DNA of 64,000 nt from Bacteroidota bacterium (GCA_004322215.1 SCSM01000013.1:1-64000), one strand, 5' to 3'. Counted from the first letter of the stretch, positions 10,592-20,430 are shown. Notes: generated from the sequence alone by a model not told the origin. A program made the numbers and translations.

Positions 10592-10630
10592 TAAATTGAC
10601 AAAGAATGAAATATTGCGTAAAATTAAGTT
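10592..10630 (+). promoter_or_regulatory. Promoter element, copy 2 (upstream of methylase gene)
   Basis: TTG at 10596-10598, 20 bases, then TAAAATTA at 10619-10626. The block aligns without gaps to the element at 10131-10169. It begins just past the stop codon of the dsRBD gene and lies about 80 bases before the ATG of the methylase gene, so that gene probably has its own transcript. Confidence 0.5.
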
Positions 10631-10708
10631 GTTGTTGTTATTAAAATTTACTTTATACAGAAAATTTTTTTAATTACTTTTGCTTTTAATGTATAAGTAA
10701 GGATTGAA

Positions 10709-13700
10709 ATGACATCAAGAAAAGAATTAATTTTATCATATTTGAATGATATTAAATCTGCAAATAAAGAATTAATTAAAAAGGAACACTTCAAGGACCT
10801 CCTTAATAAATTATACTCTGAAAATGATGAAATTCTTAAAATCATAAATAAAATCAGTAAAGGTGCCGAGACAACAATTTTAAACATACCAAGAAAAGAC
10901 AAACTTCATCGTGGCAGTGCCGATACATTATATAATAAAATTATCATCGAGTTTGAAAATGATTTAAAGACTTCATTAAATCATGCAAAAGAACAGTTAG
11001 CAGGATATCTTTTAGGAAAATTCAATTCAGGCGAAGGTTATAATTTTACTTTAATTGCATCGGATTTTATTAATTGGAAAATTTATTCTCCTGATGTTTC
11101 ATGTCTTGAAAAACTTGATAGTATAAAAGAAGATGAACTAATTTTAAATGAAATCAGTAGTGTTTCATTTACCTTGAACGAGAATAATACTGATGATTTC
11201 TACTTCTGGCTCGACCGCTTCCTGTTTAAAACAGAAAGAATAAAAGCAACTCTTAAAAGTGTAGAAGAAGCATTCGGACATCATAGTAATGTTTTTATAG
11301 AATGTTTTCGTGAATTAAAAAAGTGGTATAATAATGCAAAAAAATTTGGCGAAGTTCAGGTTGCATTCGATGAATGGTCAAAATTTTTAAGCATTGCATA
11401 CGGCTCTTATGAAGCAACCGATGAGAATTTTATGATTCATACATATCTGAGTGTATTCTCAAAAATGCTTGCATATTCGATTATTACAAATGATGAATTT
11501 ATTAATGATGATGAAATGAAAGATATCATCAGCGGTCAAATATTTAATAATAATAATATTAACAATTTTGTTGAAAATGATTTCTTTTATTGGGTAAAAA
11601 ACGAACGGATATTTAAAAATCTAAAGAAAGTGTTTCGGATAATCGCACAGGAAATATCTGCTTATGATTTTAAAAATGTCGATGAAGATGTGATGAAAGG
11701 GGTTTACCAGGAATTAATTGATTTAGATACCCGGCATACACTGGGTGAATACTATACTCCCGACTGGCTATGCGAAAGAATTGTCAACGAATTTAATTTT
11801 AAAAATGATGATAAAATTCTTGACCCCGCATGTGGCAGCGGTTCATTTTTAAGAGCGGCAATACATAGGATGAAGCTATTATATCCGGCAAAACCTATTG
11901 ATGAATTATGCAATCAGATTTATGGTATAGATATTCATCCGCTATCAGTGCAAATATCAAAAACAACAGTTCTTATCGCATTATCTGAAGAATTATTAAA
12001 AAACAAACAGCCAATTCATCTTAATATTATTTTAGCAAATACATTACTTGCACCCGATGGAGTAAAAGACCTTTTCGGCGGGCAATTCAGCTTGACAATA
12101 GATAAAGAACAATATAAACTGAACACTCAAATTCTCGATGATGTAAGTTTATTCGATGAGGCATTAGATATTTGTGAAAAGGTAGCCGAACAAACACTTG
12201 GTCGGAAACAGGAAACAAAAGAGGAATTTGAAAAAACATTAAAGAAAATTTACATAAATGGGGGACTTACACAGCAAGTTATAGAGAGCTATTACACAAT
12301 ATATCTTGCATTTAAAAAAGTTAAAGAATCAGGTAGAAACAGTATTTGGAAATTTATTATTCAAAACCTGTACAAGCCATACTTCTTAGCAGGTAAATTC
12401 GATTATGTAATCGGGAACCCACCCTGGTTTACATACAGTTCAATAAAAAATGAGGAATATCAGGATATTCTAAAACAGATAGCAGAAAAGTATCGAGTAA
12501 AGCCAGAAAAAGTTGCAAATTTTCCTCACCTAGAAATAGCAGTAATATTTCTAGCATATTGCTGTAATTATTTTTTAAAGGATAATGGTAAACTTGGGTT
12601 TGTACTTCCAAGAAGTATATTAAATGCTGATCAACACGATAATACACGCTCAGGTAAAGCCCAGGGATTTCGTTTGATAAATATTTGGGATTTGATGGAT
12701 GTTACTCCATTATTTAATATTCCATGTTGTGTAATGTTTGCTATAAAAGTAAAAAATAATAGGGAATTACCGGCAACAGGTCTTGATGGATTATCTATTA
12801 ATGGAAAACTCAAGGAACATAATTGCCATTTGCCGGTAGCAAAAAAATTTTTAAAAGAAGAAAAATTAAAATGGTTTGTTGTTCAACATGGTCTGACATC
12901 AGCTCTTTCTACCACCAGGAAAAAGAAACAAAACAAAATTAATCTTTATAAAAAGAAATTTAAACAAGGTGCAACTATAGTACCTCGAACCTTTTATTTT
13001 GTTGAACTTGATCAGAAAAAACCACTGGATTTAATTGATAGAATTGTAAATTTAAAAACAGCAGAATCAATAATACCTGATACAAAGGAACCATGGAAGA
13101 AATATCATATGAAAGGAAGAATTGACAGCAGATTTTTATTCAGAACAGTTCTTTCCAAAAGTATTTTACCATTTTCTATATATAATCCAGATATGATAGT
13201 ACTACCAATTTTTATTAATAAAGATGAAAATAACAGAAAGACAATAGACATTAAAAGCTATGAGGAAATTCGCCGTGAAGGTTATATCTATACTTCAGAC
13301 TGGTTTTTTAAGGTTAATAATTATTGGGAACAATTAAAAACCGAGAAATCTAAAAAGATGTCACATATCAATAGACTTGACTATCACAAGGGTTTAACTA
13401 ATCAAAATTTGAATTTGCCATATTTGGTTTTATATAATGCTTCAGCAAAAGATGCAAATGCTGTAGTTGTTAAGAGAAAGGATTTTGACCTTGAATTTAT
13501 TGTGGAGAGTAAAGCTTATTGGTTTGGTACAACGAAAATTAAAGAAGCCAATTATTTAACTTCAATATTAAATTCAAGCGTATTAAATTCTTTAATAAAA
13601 GATTTTCAAACAAGAGGATTATTTGGTCCAAGAGATGTACATAAAAAAATACTTGACATTTATTTCCCTGAATTTGATAACACAAATAAAAAGCATCTTA

Positions 13701-13876
13701 GATTAGCTGAACTTGGTGAAAAGGCACATAAGAAATCAGAGAAATATTTAAAAGATAATCCTCCTAAACAAGAACTGACAACATTCCATCTTGGGAGAAT
13801 TCGTTTAACAATTAAGAATCATCTCAAATCCGAATTAGATGAAATTGATAAAATTGTAATGGATATAATTAAATAA
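10709..13876 (+). CDS. Solitary type IIG-like (Eco57I-family) N6-adenine DNA methyltransferase with N-terminal nuclease-like region
   Basis: This 1055-residue protein has the SAM-binding motif D-P-A-C-G-S-G-S at 372-379 and the catalytic N-P-P-W at 570-573, which identify an amino-methyltransferase of the gamma/Eco57I class. The C-terminal ~280 residues would be the target-recognition part. Near residue 70 the pattern R-G-S-A-D-T-L-Y-N-K-I-I-I-E-F-E, followed by H-A-K-E-Q-L-x-G-Y, looks like a PD-(D/E)xK nuclease core. Here the usual E-x-K is E-F-E, so cleavage ability is uncertain. No separate endonuclease, specificity or helicase gene lies beside it. It may be a self-contained type IIG restriction-modification enzyme or an orphan methylase. 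It looks A+T-richer than the following carboxylase gene, consistent with horizontal transfer. It converges tail-to-tail on that gene, leaving 8 bases. Confidence 0.85.
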   Translation: MTSRKELILSYLNDIKSANKELIKKEHFKDLLNKLYSENDEILKIINKISKGAETTILNIPRKDKLHRGSADTLYNKIIIEFENDLKTSLNHAKEQLAGYLLGKFNSGEGYNFTLIASDFINWKIYSPDVSCLEKLDSIKEDELILNEISSVSFTLNENNTDDFYFWLDRFLFKTERIKATLKSVEEAFGHHSNVFIECFRELKKWYNNAKKFGEVQVAFDEWSKFLSIAYGSYEATDENFMIHTYLSVFSKMLAYSIITNDEFINDDEMKDIISGQIFNNNNINNFVENDFFYWVKNERIFKNLKKVFRIIAQEISAYDFKNVDEDVMKGVYQELIDLDTRHTLGEYYTPDWLCERIVNEFNFKNDDKILDPACGSGSFLRAAIHRMKLLYPAKPIDELCNQIYGIDIHPLSVQISKTTVLIALSEELLKNKQPIHLNIILANTLLAPDGVKDLFGGQFSLTIDKEQYKLNTQILDDVSLFDEALDICEKVAEQTLGRKQETKEEFEKTLKKIYINGGLTQQVIESYYTIYLAFKKVKESGRNSIWKFIIQNLYKPYFLAGKFDYVIGNPPWFTYSSIKNEEYQDILKQIAEKYRVKPEKVANFPHLEIAVIFLAYCCNYFLKDNGKLGFVLPRSILNADQHDNTRSGKAQGFRLINIWDLMDVTPLFNIPCCVMFAIKVKNNRELPATGLDGLSINGKLKEHNCHLPVAKKFLKEEKLKWFVVQHGLTSALSTTRKKKQNKINLYKKKFKQGATIVPRTFYFVELDQKKPLDLIDRIVNLKTAESIIPDTKEPWKKYHMKGRIDSRFLFRTVLSKSILPFSIYNPDMIVLPIFINKDENNRKTIDIKSYEEIRREGYIYTSDWFFKVNNYWEQLKTEKSKKMSHINRLDYHKGLTNQNLNLPYLVLYNASAKDANAVVVKRKDFDLEFIVESKAYWFGTTKIKEANYLTSILNSSVLNSLIKDFQTRGLFGPRDVHKKILDIYFPEFDNTNKKHLRLAELGEKAHKKSEKYLKDNPPKQELTTFHLGRIRLTIKNHLKSELDEIDKIVMDIIK

Positions 13877-13884
13877 TTTCCCAC

Positions 13885-15450
13885 TCACAACGGTATATTC
13901 CCATGTTTACGCGGAGGATTCTTATCCACTTTGTTTTCTAATAATGAGAATGCTTCGATTAAGCGTTTGCGTGTGTCCTTCGGCTCGATGACCTCGTCAA
14001 TATAGCCGTAGGAAGCCGCAATATAAGGATTAGCAAACTTCTCGTTGAACTCATTAATCAATTCGGTTTCCCTTTGCTCGCTTTCTTCGGCAGATTCGAT
14101 TTCCTTCTTGAAAATAATTTCCACGGCACCCTTTGCACCCATTACCGCAAGCTCCGCAGTGGGCCAGGCAAAGTTCAAATCGCCGCGCACATGCTTGCTG
14201 TTCATCACGTCATAAGCACCGCCGTAAGCTTTGCGGGTAATCACAGTAACCTTTGGCACTGTCGCCTCGCAATAAGCATAAAGCAGTTTCGCACCATTGG
14301 CAATTATGCCGCCCCATTCCTGGTCAGCACCGGGCATGAATCCGGGTACATCTTCGAAAGTGAGAATGGGAATGTTGAATGCATCGCAGAATCGGATGAA
14401 ACGTCCTGCCTTGCGTGATGAGTTTATGTCGAGCACTCCTGCCATTATTGCCGGCTGATTTGCGATTACACCGATTGACCTGCCTCCGAGCCGGATGAAT
14501 CCAACGATTATGTTCATTGCCCAATCCTTATGCACTTCGAGGAACTCTCCTTTGTCTGCAACTTTGCGGATGATTTCCTTCATATCATAGGGCTGATTGG
14601 GATTTGCCGGAATGATATATGTTAAGTCGTCATCCTCCCTGTCCACCGGGTCATCATTAGGAATATATGGCGGGTCTTCTGCATTGTTAGCAGGAATGTA
14701 TGACATCAGCTTTTTCACGATTTCCATTGCTTCCATGTCATTGTCCGCAACAAAGTGAGCAACACCGCTTTTCGATGCATGAACATCCGCACCGCCGAGT
14801 TCATCCGAAGTCAAATCTTCATGCGTAACTGTTTTAACAACCTTGGGACCTGTAACAAACATATAAGAAGTTTTTCTCACCATAATGATGAAGTCGGTAA
14901 TCGCAGGTGAATAGACAGCACCTCCCGCACAGGGACCCATCACAACAGAAATCTGCGGCACAACTCCGGATGCGAGCGTGTTCAGTAAAAAAATATCTGC
15001 ATAGGCACCAAGCGAAATTACACCTTCCTGCACACGCGCTCCGCCTGAGTCATTCAGCCCGATAACAGGCAGTCCGCTCTTCATAGCCATCTGCATTACT
15101 TTGACGATTTTCCTCCCGTGCTCTGCCGCTAAGCTTCCACCAAGAACCGTAAAGTCCTGCGAAAAGAGAAAAACTTTCTGCCCGTTGATTGTGCCGTGTC
15201 CCGTAACTACACCATCGCCGAAAAACACTGTTTTATTTAATCCGAATTCATGTGAATGATGATGGACAAGGCGGTCAATCTCGCGGAAAGAGCCGGGATC
15301 GAGCATGAGGTCGAGCCGCTCGCGAGCAGTCAGCTTTCCTTTTGCGTGCTGGTCGTCAATTCTTTTTTTTCCGCCGCCGAGAAGTGCTTTTTCCTGAATT
15401 TCTCTCAGCTTATGAATTTTTTTGTCAATCGATTCCTTATTAGCATCCAT
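13885..15450 (-). CDS. pccB: Acyl-CoA (propionyl/methylmalonyl-CoA) carboxylase beta subunit, carboxyltransferase
   Basis: The product is a full-length biotin-dependent carboxyltransferase (521 residues, crotonase-like double domain). Clear family blocks are G-K-L-T-A-R-E-R-L near the start, G-G-S-L-A-A-E-H-G, N-D-S-G-G-A-R-V-Q-E-G, G-P-C-A-G-G-A-V-Y-S-P-A, and the conserved end K-H-G-N-I-P-L. It transfers carboxyl from carboxybiotin to propionyl-CoA, or removes it from methylmalonyl-CoA, in propionate and odd-chain fatty acid metabolism. The biotin carboxylase and biotin carrier subunits are not nearby. A GTG 48 bases further upstream (15498) would extend the reading frame, but the ATG at 15450 matches the usual N terminus of the family. 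The exact substrate cannot be told from sequence, so the gene symbol is tentative. Confidence 0.9.
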   Translation of the reverse strand: MDANKESIDKKIHKLREIQEKALLGGGKKRIDDQHAKGKLTARERLDLMLDPGSFREIDRLVHHHSHEFGLNKTVFFGDGVVTGHGTINGQKVFLFSQDFTVLGGSLAAEHGRKIVKVMQMAMKSGLPVIGLNDSGGARVQEGVISLGAYADIFLLNTLASGVVPQISVVMGPCAGGAVYSPAITDFIIMVRKTSYMFVTGPKVVKTVTHEDLTSDELGGADVHASKSGVAHFVADNDMEAMEIVKKLMSYIPANNAEDPPYIPNDDPVDREDDDLTYIIPANPNQPYDMKEIIRKVADKGEFLEVHKDWAMNIIVGFIRLGGRSIGVIANQPAIMAGVLDINSSRKAGRFIRFCDAFNIPILTFEDVPGFMPGADQEWGGIIANGAKLLYAYCEATVPKVTVITRKAYGGAYDVMNSKHVRGDLNFAWPTAELAVMGAKGAVEIIFKKEIESAEESEQRETELINEFNEKFANPYIAASYGYIDEVIEPKDTRKRLIEAFSLLENKVDKNPPRKHGNIPL

Positions 15451-15603
15451 AAATAATATTTCGTTGATAATGGTTAATTGTTTTGTTCGTGTAATCACAA
15501 AAATATATGAAATGAATTAATTAATCAGTAAATAATTGAAAATATTTTTTTTAACCATATTATTTAGTGAAACGATGATATACATCAAATACAAGAATTA
15601 GAC

Positions 15604-15676
15604 TGTCATTCTGAGGAGTGAAACGACGAAGAATCTCTTATAACATCTGAGATACTTCGCTACGCTCAGAATGACA
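15604..15676. repeat. Palindromic intergenic repeat
   Basis: TGTCATTCTGAG (15604-15615) pairs perfectly with CTCAGAATGACA (15665-15676). Between them lie GAATCTC and GAGAT plus related CGACGAAG/CTTCGCTACG segments, forming a longer imperfect hairpin. This text resembles a palindrome scattered through intergenic DNA of many bacteria (general knowledge; no search run). It lies in the ~350-bp gap between pccB and the AraC-like gene; I see no gene in the rest of that gap. Confidence 0.7.
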
Positions 15677-15803
15677 ATTTTAAGGTTTTATTATGTATCA
15701 AATGAATAATTTGGGTTTAAAATATTATTATATTATATTAGTCTAATCATATAATATTGCATTATCATTCAGATGCATCAAAGTTAATTGTATCCTGATT
15801 GCA

Positions 15804-16343
15804 ATGAGCAAGAAACAAGAAAATAGTGTTCGTAAAACCGCCAATTATTCAGTCAGTGATTTGACACCTCGAGAACTGCTTGAAGCAATACTAAATAATT
15901 ATAAGTCTGCCGGCTTTTCTGTTAAGCAATTCTGCATTGATAAAAATACGAATAGCTCTACCATTACAACGCAATTTTCAAAACGCTATGGTTTTTGCCC
16001 TTCCACAATTTTGGAAAATTTACGGCTCGAAGATTATTTATTTATGCTATGGCGGCCTGGTATAAAAATCGAAGAGGTAGGAGCACAATCCGGTTTCGGC
16101 AGTTCACGCAGAACCAGAGCTGTTCTAAATAAGCATTTAAACAAAAGTCCCAATTCTTGTCATAAAGCTTTACTCGAAGATAAAGGAAACACCAAAGTGA
16201 TGGAATTATATGTCAGATTAATATGGAATGGACATAGGCCTGATGATCTATTGGGGGATGTATGGGAGCATTTCGATAGGGACATAAAAGATTTATTATC
16301 AATGTTTTCTCCGAATATATTGTTGAAAAAACAGCCGAAATAA
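15804..16343 (+). CDS. AraC-like helix-turn-helix protein
   Basis: The 179-residue protein has a central AraC-type DNA-binding module at about 75-125. R-L-E-D-Y-L-F-M-L is followed by I-K-I-E-E-V-G-A-Q-S-G-F-G-S, then V-L-N-K-H-L-N-K-S-P. The order is as in the second helix-turn-helix of AraC regulators (I-x-E-I-A-x-x-x-G-F, F-K-K-x-x-G-x-S-P). No effector-binding domain is present; the N terminus (about 20-70) may be a first, more divergent helix-turn-helix. It stands alone in front of the damaged exported-protein genes and could control them. No Shine-Dalgarno is evident. Some of these short AraC-like proteins regulate mobile or accessory genes, but that role here is a guess. Confidence 0.6.
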   Translation: MSKKQENSVRKTANYSVSDLTPRELLEAILNNYKSAGFSVKQFCIDKNTNSSTITTQFSKRYGFCPSTILENLRLEDYLFMLWRPGIKIEEVGAQSGFGSSRRTRAVLNKHLNKSPNSCHKALLEDKGNTKVMELYVRLIWNGHRPDDLLGDVWEHFDRDIKDLLSMFSPNILLKKQPK

Positions 16344-16707
16344 TAGCCGAAATTTTGGTACTTGACTTACAGAAATTTATTTTATAACTTAGTACCGGAA
16401 ATGAATAAAAGTAGAAATAATTGAATAATCAGTATAAATAATGCAATTTAAGAATTGCAAAAGTGAAACTAGATTTCTTAAATAATTTTTACCAAATTTT
16501 CCGGAGGAACATTGCTAGACAAAACAAATCAAAACAGCAGAAGCAGTAGGACATATCAATTTTGATGAGCATTAACAAACAAAAGGACTAACGGGATGCT
16601 TCCCGTCAGTCCCCGTTACATCGCTTGAATATATAATTAAATGCAAATCAAGCGGCAATTCAAAAATATGCTTTTCGTTGAGAAAAGCAAAATTGTAGGG
16701 AGGATTT
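16344..16707 (+). other. Intergenic region with alternative hairpins, 364 bp
   Basis: This is an A+T-rich leader region ahead of the cysteine-rich protein gene. At 16585-16612 GGACT-A-ACGGG pairs with CCCGT-C-AGTCC (loop ATGCTT, one mismatch). The same left segment TAACGGG (16589-16595) can instead pair with CCCGTTA (16612-16618), so two mutually exclusive hairpins are possible. No T-tract follows, so it is not a standard terminator. No coding sequence is seen. Confidence 0.45.
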
Positions 16708-17344
16708 ATGAAAAAGTTTTTTCTTATTCGTTGCTTTTTTAGCAGTACAATTCTATTCTTATGGACAATCTGTACTTTGTGAACCTATGGCTATGTATCC
16801 TGAAGTTTATATCTGTCAGACACCGGTACAATGTTCAACTGAAGTCAATTTAGATTGCGGTAGTTTTACGGCTCATTATACCTATCGGTTTTGTGAAGAT
16901 AAACAAACACATTATTGGGTCTGTACTATTCAACTAAATATAGTAATAGAAGACATACCGGTAGATTGTTACGATGAATTTTTTGGAGAGGAAATTGGTT
17001 TTTTTGACGGTATTATGGAAGATATCCTTGCGGATATTTATGATGGTTCGGATTGCGGTCAGGAATGTAAACCTAATCAACTAAATCCATGCGGATATTA
17101 CTATGATTTTTATGTTGCTTCTTGCTGGAAATGGAGCGTATCAGAAATAAATCCTAATCCACCATACGATCCAACAAAATATAAACTGGAAGCATGTTCT
17201 GATAATGGGTGTTGCAGGATAACCTGGGAAATTTGTATCATTGACGGAGAGCCACACTATATAAAGATATCGCAAAATCCTGAATTAGAATGTAGGCCTC
17301 ACCCGGAGAATGGATGCTATATGATTTTATGCGGAGAGGATTAG
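16708..17344 (+). pseudogene. Cysteine-rich exported protein with a one-base frameshift in its signal peptide
   Basis: A strong Shine-Dalgarno (GGGAGG, 16698-16703) sits before the ATG at 16708. That frame reads only M-K-K-F-F-L-I-R-C and soon meets a stop at 16780. The other frame, open from 16712 to 17344, reads F-F-L-F-V-A-F-L-A-V-Q-F-Y-S-Y-G-Q-S, a textbook signal peptide core and cleavage site, and runs on into a cysteine-rich domain. Removing one T from the six-T run at 16717-16722 joins the two perfectly. The gene is therefore interrupted by a one-base insertion, a sequencing error, or a homopolymer switch. The mature part (about 190 residues) has some 17 cysteines in C-x(n)-C pairs, is acidic and aromatic-rich, and lacks a T9SS tail. 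I do not recognise the family. An internal ATG at 16787 gives a version without export signal. Confidence 0.7.
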
Positions 17345-17503
17345 TAATTTTTAAAATTAAATTATGATATATCAAAATAATAATAATTATTATATCGTTA
17401 ATAATTATATCCGTCCCTGTTCAAATGGGACGGATATAAATTCAGGGATTAAGCAATTATTATTAAAACTCAAAAAATATTCAAAATAATTTATGAGGTT
17501 TTT

Positions 17504-19428
17504 ATGTTTAGTTCATCAAAAATTATCATGTTTGTATTGATTATTTTTACATTAATCTCAGGCACACAAACAACTAAAGCCCAACTGCGAAACCAGTGGA
17601 TTATTGCTGATAGCAGCAGTGATTATATTAATTTAGGCATTTGTTATGCTGATAAAGATAATATTATTACAATGGCTCAAAATATTTCTAATTACAATAT
17701 AATTAAAAGAACAAATGATGGCGGCAAGAGTTGGAATATGATTTATTCCGATACAACAAAACTTGAGAAGTGGGAATCATTTGCTTATCCTTCCAAAGAT
17801 AAAATAATTATTGCGGGTGAAGACAAGGAGATAATATACAAGGAAAAATATAAAAAATACGATAAAGAATATGGATTATTAATAATTTCCAATGATTCAG
17901 GAAAATCATGGTCTAAAATTAATCTTGATTCAAATTCTAGATTGTCGGATTTAACGATGCTTGATGCTCAATATGGTATTGCTTATAAGATTGCTTTGGG
18001 GAATTATTTTAACCCGGACGCATATGATACAAACGATTCGATTCTGATTACAGAAGATGGTTGGAAATCATGGAGTGCTGTACCTATTCCTTATGAACTA
18101 AAAGATAAAATAATGCAACTGAAATGTTTTGAAAAAAACATTTTTTTCATGAAAATATTTGATTATAATGCAGATAAAAGTAATCTCTATATTTCAGAGG
18201 ATGGGGGTTTAAATTGGACAATATCGGATGCTCCTTATTATTCAGAAAAAATAAAATTTATTGATAGAAACACAGGCTGGGCAATTGGACGTACAGACAC
18301 TATTTTTAAGACAACAAACGGGGGGCAGACATGGTCTTTTCAGCGTAACATTGAACCAGGTACATCTTGGAAGGTTTATACTGATTTGGATTTTGCAGAT
18401 GAAATGCATGGAATTGTTGTCGGACACAACAAAATGATGCTAACGTCGAATTGGTTATATATCCATCCCTGGACGGAGCTTATACAATATACGATTATTA
18501 TAAAATTTTAAAAAGAACAAATAATAAAATATTAAAAGCACCGACTATAAAAAGGACAATATTTGCAAATTTTGTTCCTATTGCAGGGAATATACTTGAG
18601 TGGGATAAAATCGAAGGTGCTTCACATTATGAGTTAATAGCTTACAAAACAAACCGGGATTCCGCAAATAATTTTCCAACATTTCAATTTGTAAGGAATT
18701 ATATAGTAACAGATACAAACCTTACACTTGATACATTGGAATACAACATGGTGTATCAATTCAAAATCAGGGCATACAATGACTCATTATCAAGCGAGTG
18801 GAATCAAGGCATAGAGAATTTATATACTTTAAATTCTAAGGATGAACTATCAGTGCCAGTCATAATATATCCCGAACCGTATTCTGATTTGTACTACCCT
18901 TCTAAGATGACAATGAGATGGTCTTCGAATGAAAATGTGGACAGCTATGAAATGATATTATATGAAACAGACATTATAAATAAAATAATATTAATTCATG
19001 AAACAGAATTAAAAGATACATCATATTATGTAGATATATTAACTCCACTTACGGATTATATTTTAAGCGTAAGGTCAAAAAGGAATGACACATTAAGCGA
19101 ATGGGCGAATTCATATTTCATAACGGAACAATCAACAGATATTATTGAATCAGAATCAAAGAAACTAGATATGATGATTAAAATTATTCCTAATCCTGTA
19201 ACAAGCACTTGCAAAATTCTATTTAATTATGAACCAATTGATTTAATTAGTTTGAAATTATTCAATTCGATGGGTATTGAACTTGAAGACTTGACAAGGG
19301 CTGCACAGTTGAATATTGGTGATGATTTATTGGAATTGAATTTATCATCTTTAAATAGTGGGATATATTTTATTGTTGCAAAAAATAACCGAAACATTTA
19401 TTCAACATCATTTGTTGTGATTAAATAA
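17504..19428 (+). pseudogene. Ycf48-like/FN3 exported protein with T9SS tail, split by a frameshift near 18450
   Basis: The first part (17504-18511 frame) has a signal peptide (about 1-27, ending T-K-A-Q). BNR/Ycf48 blades follow (G-G-K-S-W, S-G-K-S-W, G-G-L-N-W, G-G-Q-T-W), reading to V-G-H-N-K-M-M-L-T-S. After this the frame drifts into non-family sequence and stops. A second frame, open from 18451, carries two FN3-like domains (W-D-K-I-E-G-A-S-H-Y-E, then M-R-W-S-S-N-E-N-V-D-S-Y-E) and a T9SS type A sorting domain (I-I-P-N-P-V, S-G-I-Y-F, V-V-I-K). Together they make one ordinary T9SS cargo protein of about 640 residues. A single missing base at about 18448-18452 explains the break. It is either a recent pseudogene or a sequence error. 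Two such events within 2 kb are noteworthy. Confidence 0.75.
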
Positions 19429-19442
19429 TATGTGAGGTGATT

Positions 19443-20095
19443 ATGAAACTGTTAAAATTGATATTTATTTTATTTTGCTTTTGTAATACATTATTGAATG
19501 CAAAAGAAACAATTTCAATACCCCTTACAAATGCAGGTGATTCCTGCTTTACAGAACCACGAATCTTTTTTGTAGATGTAGATAAAAATAACGTTTGGGA
19601 TATACTTTTTTATAAAGGGTGCAATTCGAAATCATTAGCTTATTCTCTTCTGGTTCAATCATTTGTGGAAATTAATATTAATCAAACTGCCTATCTAACC
19701 GATGGCACTATCGAAACCAAAAATTTCATTATTCTAATTTATGACTCCGGCACTTACAAATATACTCACAAACTCTTTTTCGATCCTCAAATATCTAAAG
19801 CCATCCTCGAAGATTATACAGACAACGGCAGCGACCTCACCAGTTACGAAGAAGCAGACAATTATTTCTATACACAACAAATGGGAACTATCCTACTGAT
19901 TACAAAGAAGGCAGAAATAGATGTTCAGTCAGTTTTGCTTTGCAGTCTGGATGGCAGAATCATTACGAATCTGCAGAATATTGGGGGCTGGTCGCAGTTT
20001 TCATTCGATATGTCATTAGAGCCAAGCGGGATTTACTGCTTCGCTTCATAGCAAGAGACATGGCATTGACGAAGCGGGTTGTGTATTTGAGGTGA
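19443..20095 (+). pseudogene. Exported T9SS-tailed protein with C-terminal frameshift at 20035/20036
   Basis: The start is the ATG at 19443, five bases after GAGG (19434-19437), rather than the in-frame GTG at 19437. A signal peptide (about 1-20, ending L-N-A-K) leads into a ~120-residue domain that I do not recognise. The end begins like a T9SS type A sorting domain (V-L-L-C-S-L-D-G-R-I, L-E-P-S-G-I-Y) but the frame stops early at 20049. In the next frame the text continues L-L-R-F-I-A-R-D-M-A-L-T-K-R-V-V-Y-L-R and a stop at 20093-20095, exactly what is expected after G-I-Y. One base is missing between 20035 and 20036. Without the full tail the product would probably not be exported by T9SS. 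It follows the preceding broken gene by 14 bases, likely an operon. Confidence 0.7.
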
Positions 20096-20131
20096 AAGTG
20101 TTAGGTGTTGAATTTTGTGTTGAGTTGAAAA

Positions 20132-20430
20132 TTAAATCATAAAAATTTTATTGAAAATTGAAATTTTGAATAATCGGCTTTTGCTTTCCATTTCCTTTCT
20201 TATCCCCTCTATTATCTCCTGCTTCTGCTTTTCGGTGAAATCGTTTTTGTAGTATCTCAGGAAGAATTGCACCCGGCGTTCTTCTTCGGGCAGGTCTTCG
20301 GGAATGGATGACCATACGATTTGACGGGCAGTCTCATTCAGCTCAAGCCGATATTGATTCTTTCCTTACCGGTAAGAGACATCATTTAATCACGGTAAAA
20401 TTTCTCGAATTCAGGCGATGTGTCAGTCAT
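20132..20430 (-). pseudogene. Decayed small helical protein, second gene of a nucleotidyltransferase module
   Basis: From the ATG at 20430 the frame reads M-T-D-T-S-P-E-F-E-K-F-Y-R-D, meets a TAA (20386-20388), and continues M-M-S-L-T-G-K-E-R-I. A shift into another frame then gives L-E-L-N-E-T-A-R-Q-I-V-W-S-S-I-P-E-D-L, an acidic E-E-E-R-R stretch, Y-Y-K-N-D-F, and a stop at 20132. One nonsense change and one frameshift are enough to explain it. The pieces look like a small (~95 residue) all-helical protein often annotated as hypothetical. Its start overlaps the end of the upstream nucleotidyltransferase remnant by 8 bases (ATGACTGA), so the two were translationally coupled. Family function is unknown to me. 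Confidence 0.6.

Noticed and set aside
10709-13876. BREX or DISARM defence locus built on the methylase
   Set aside because: None of the accompanying genes (BrxC/PglZ, helicase, DUF1998) lies next to it.
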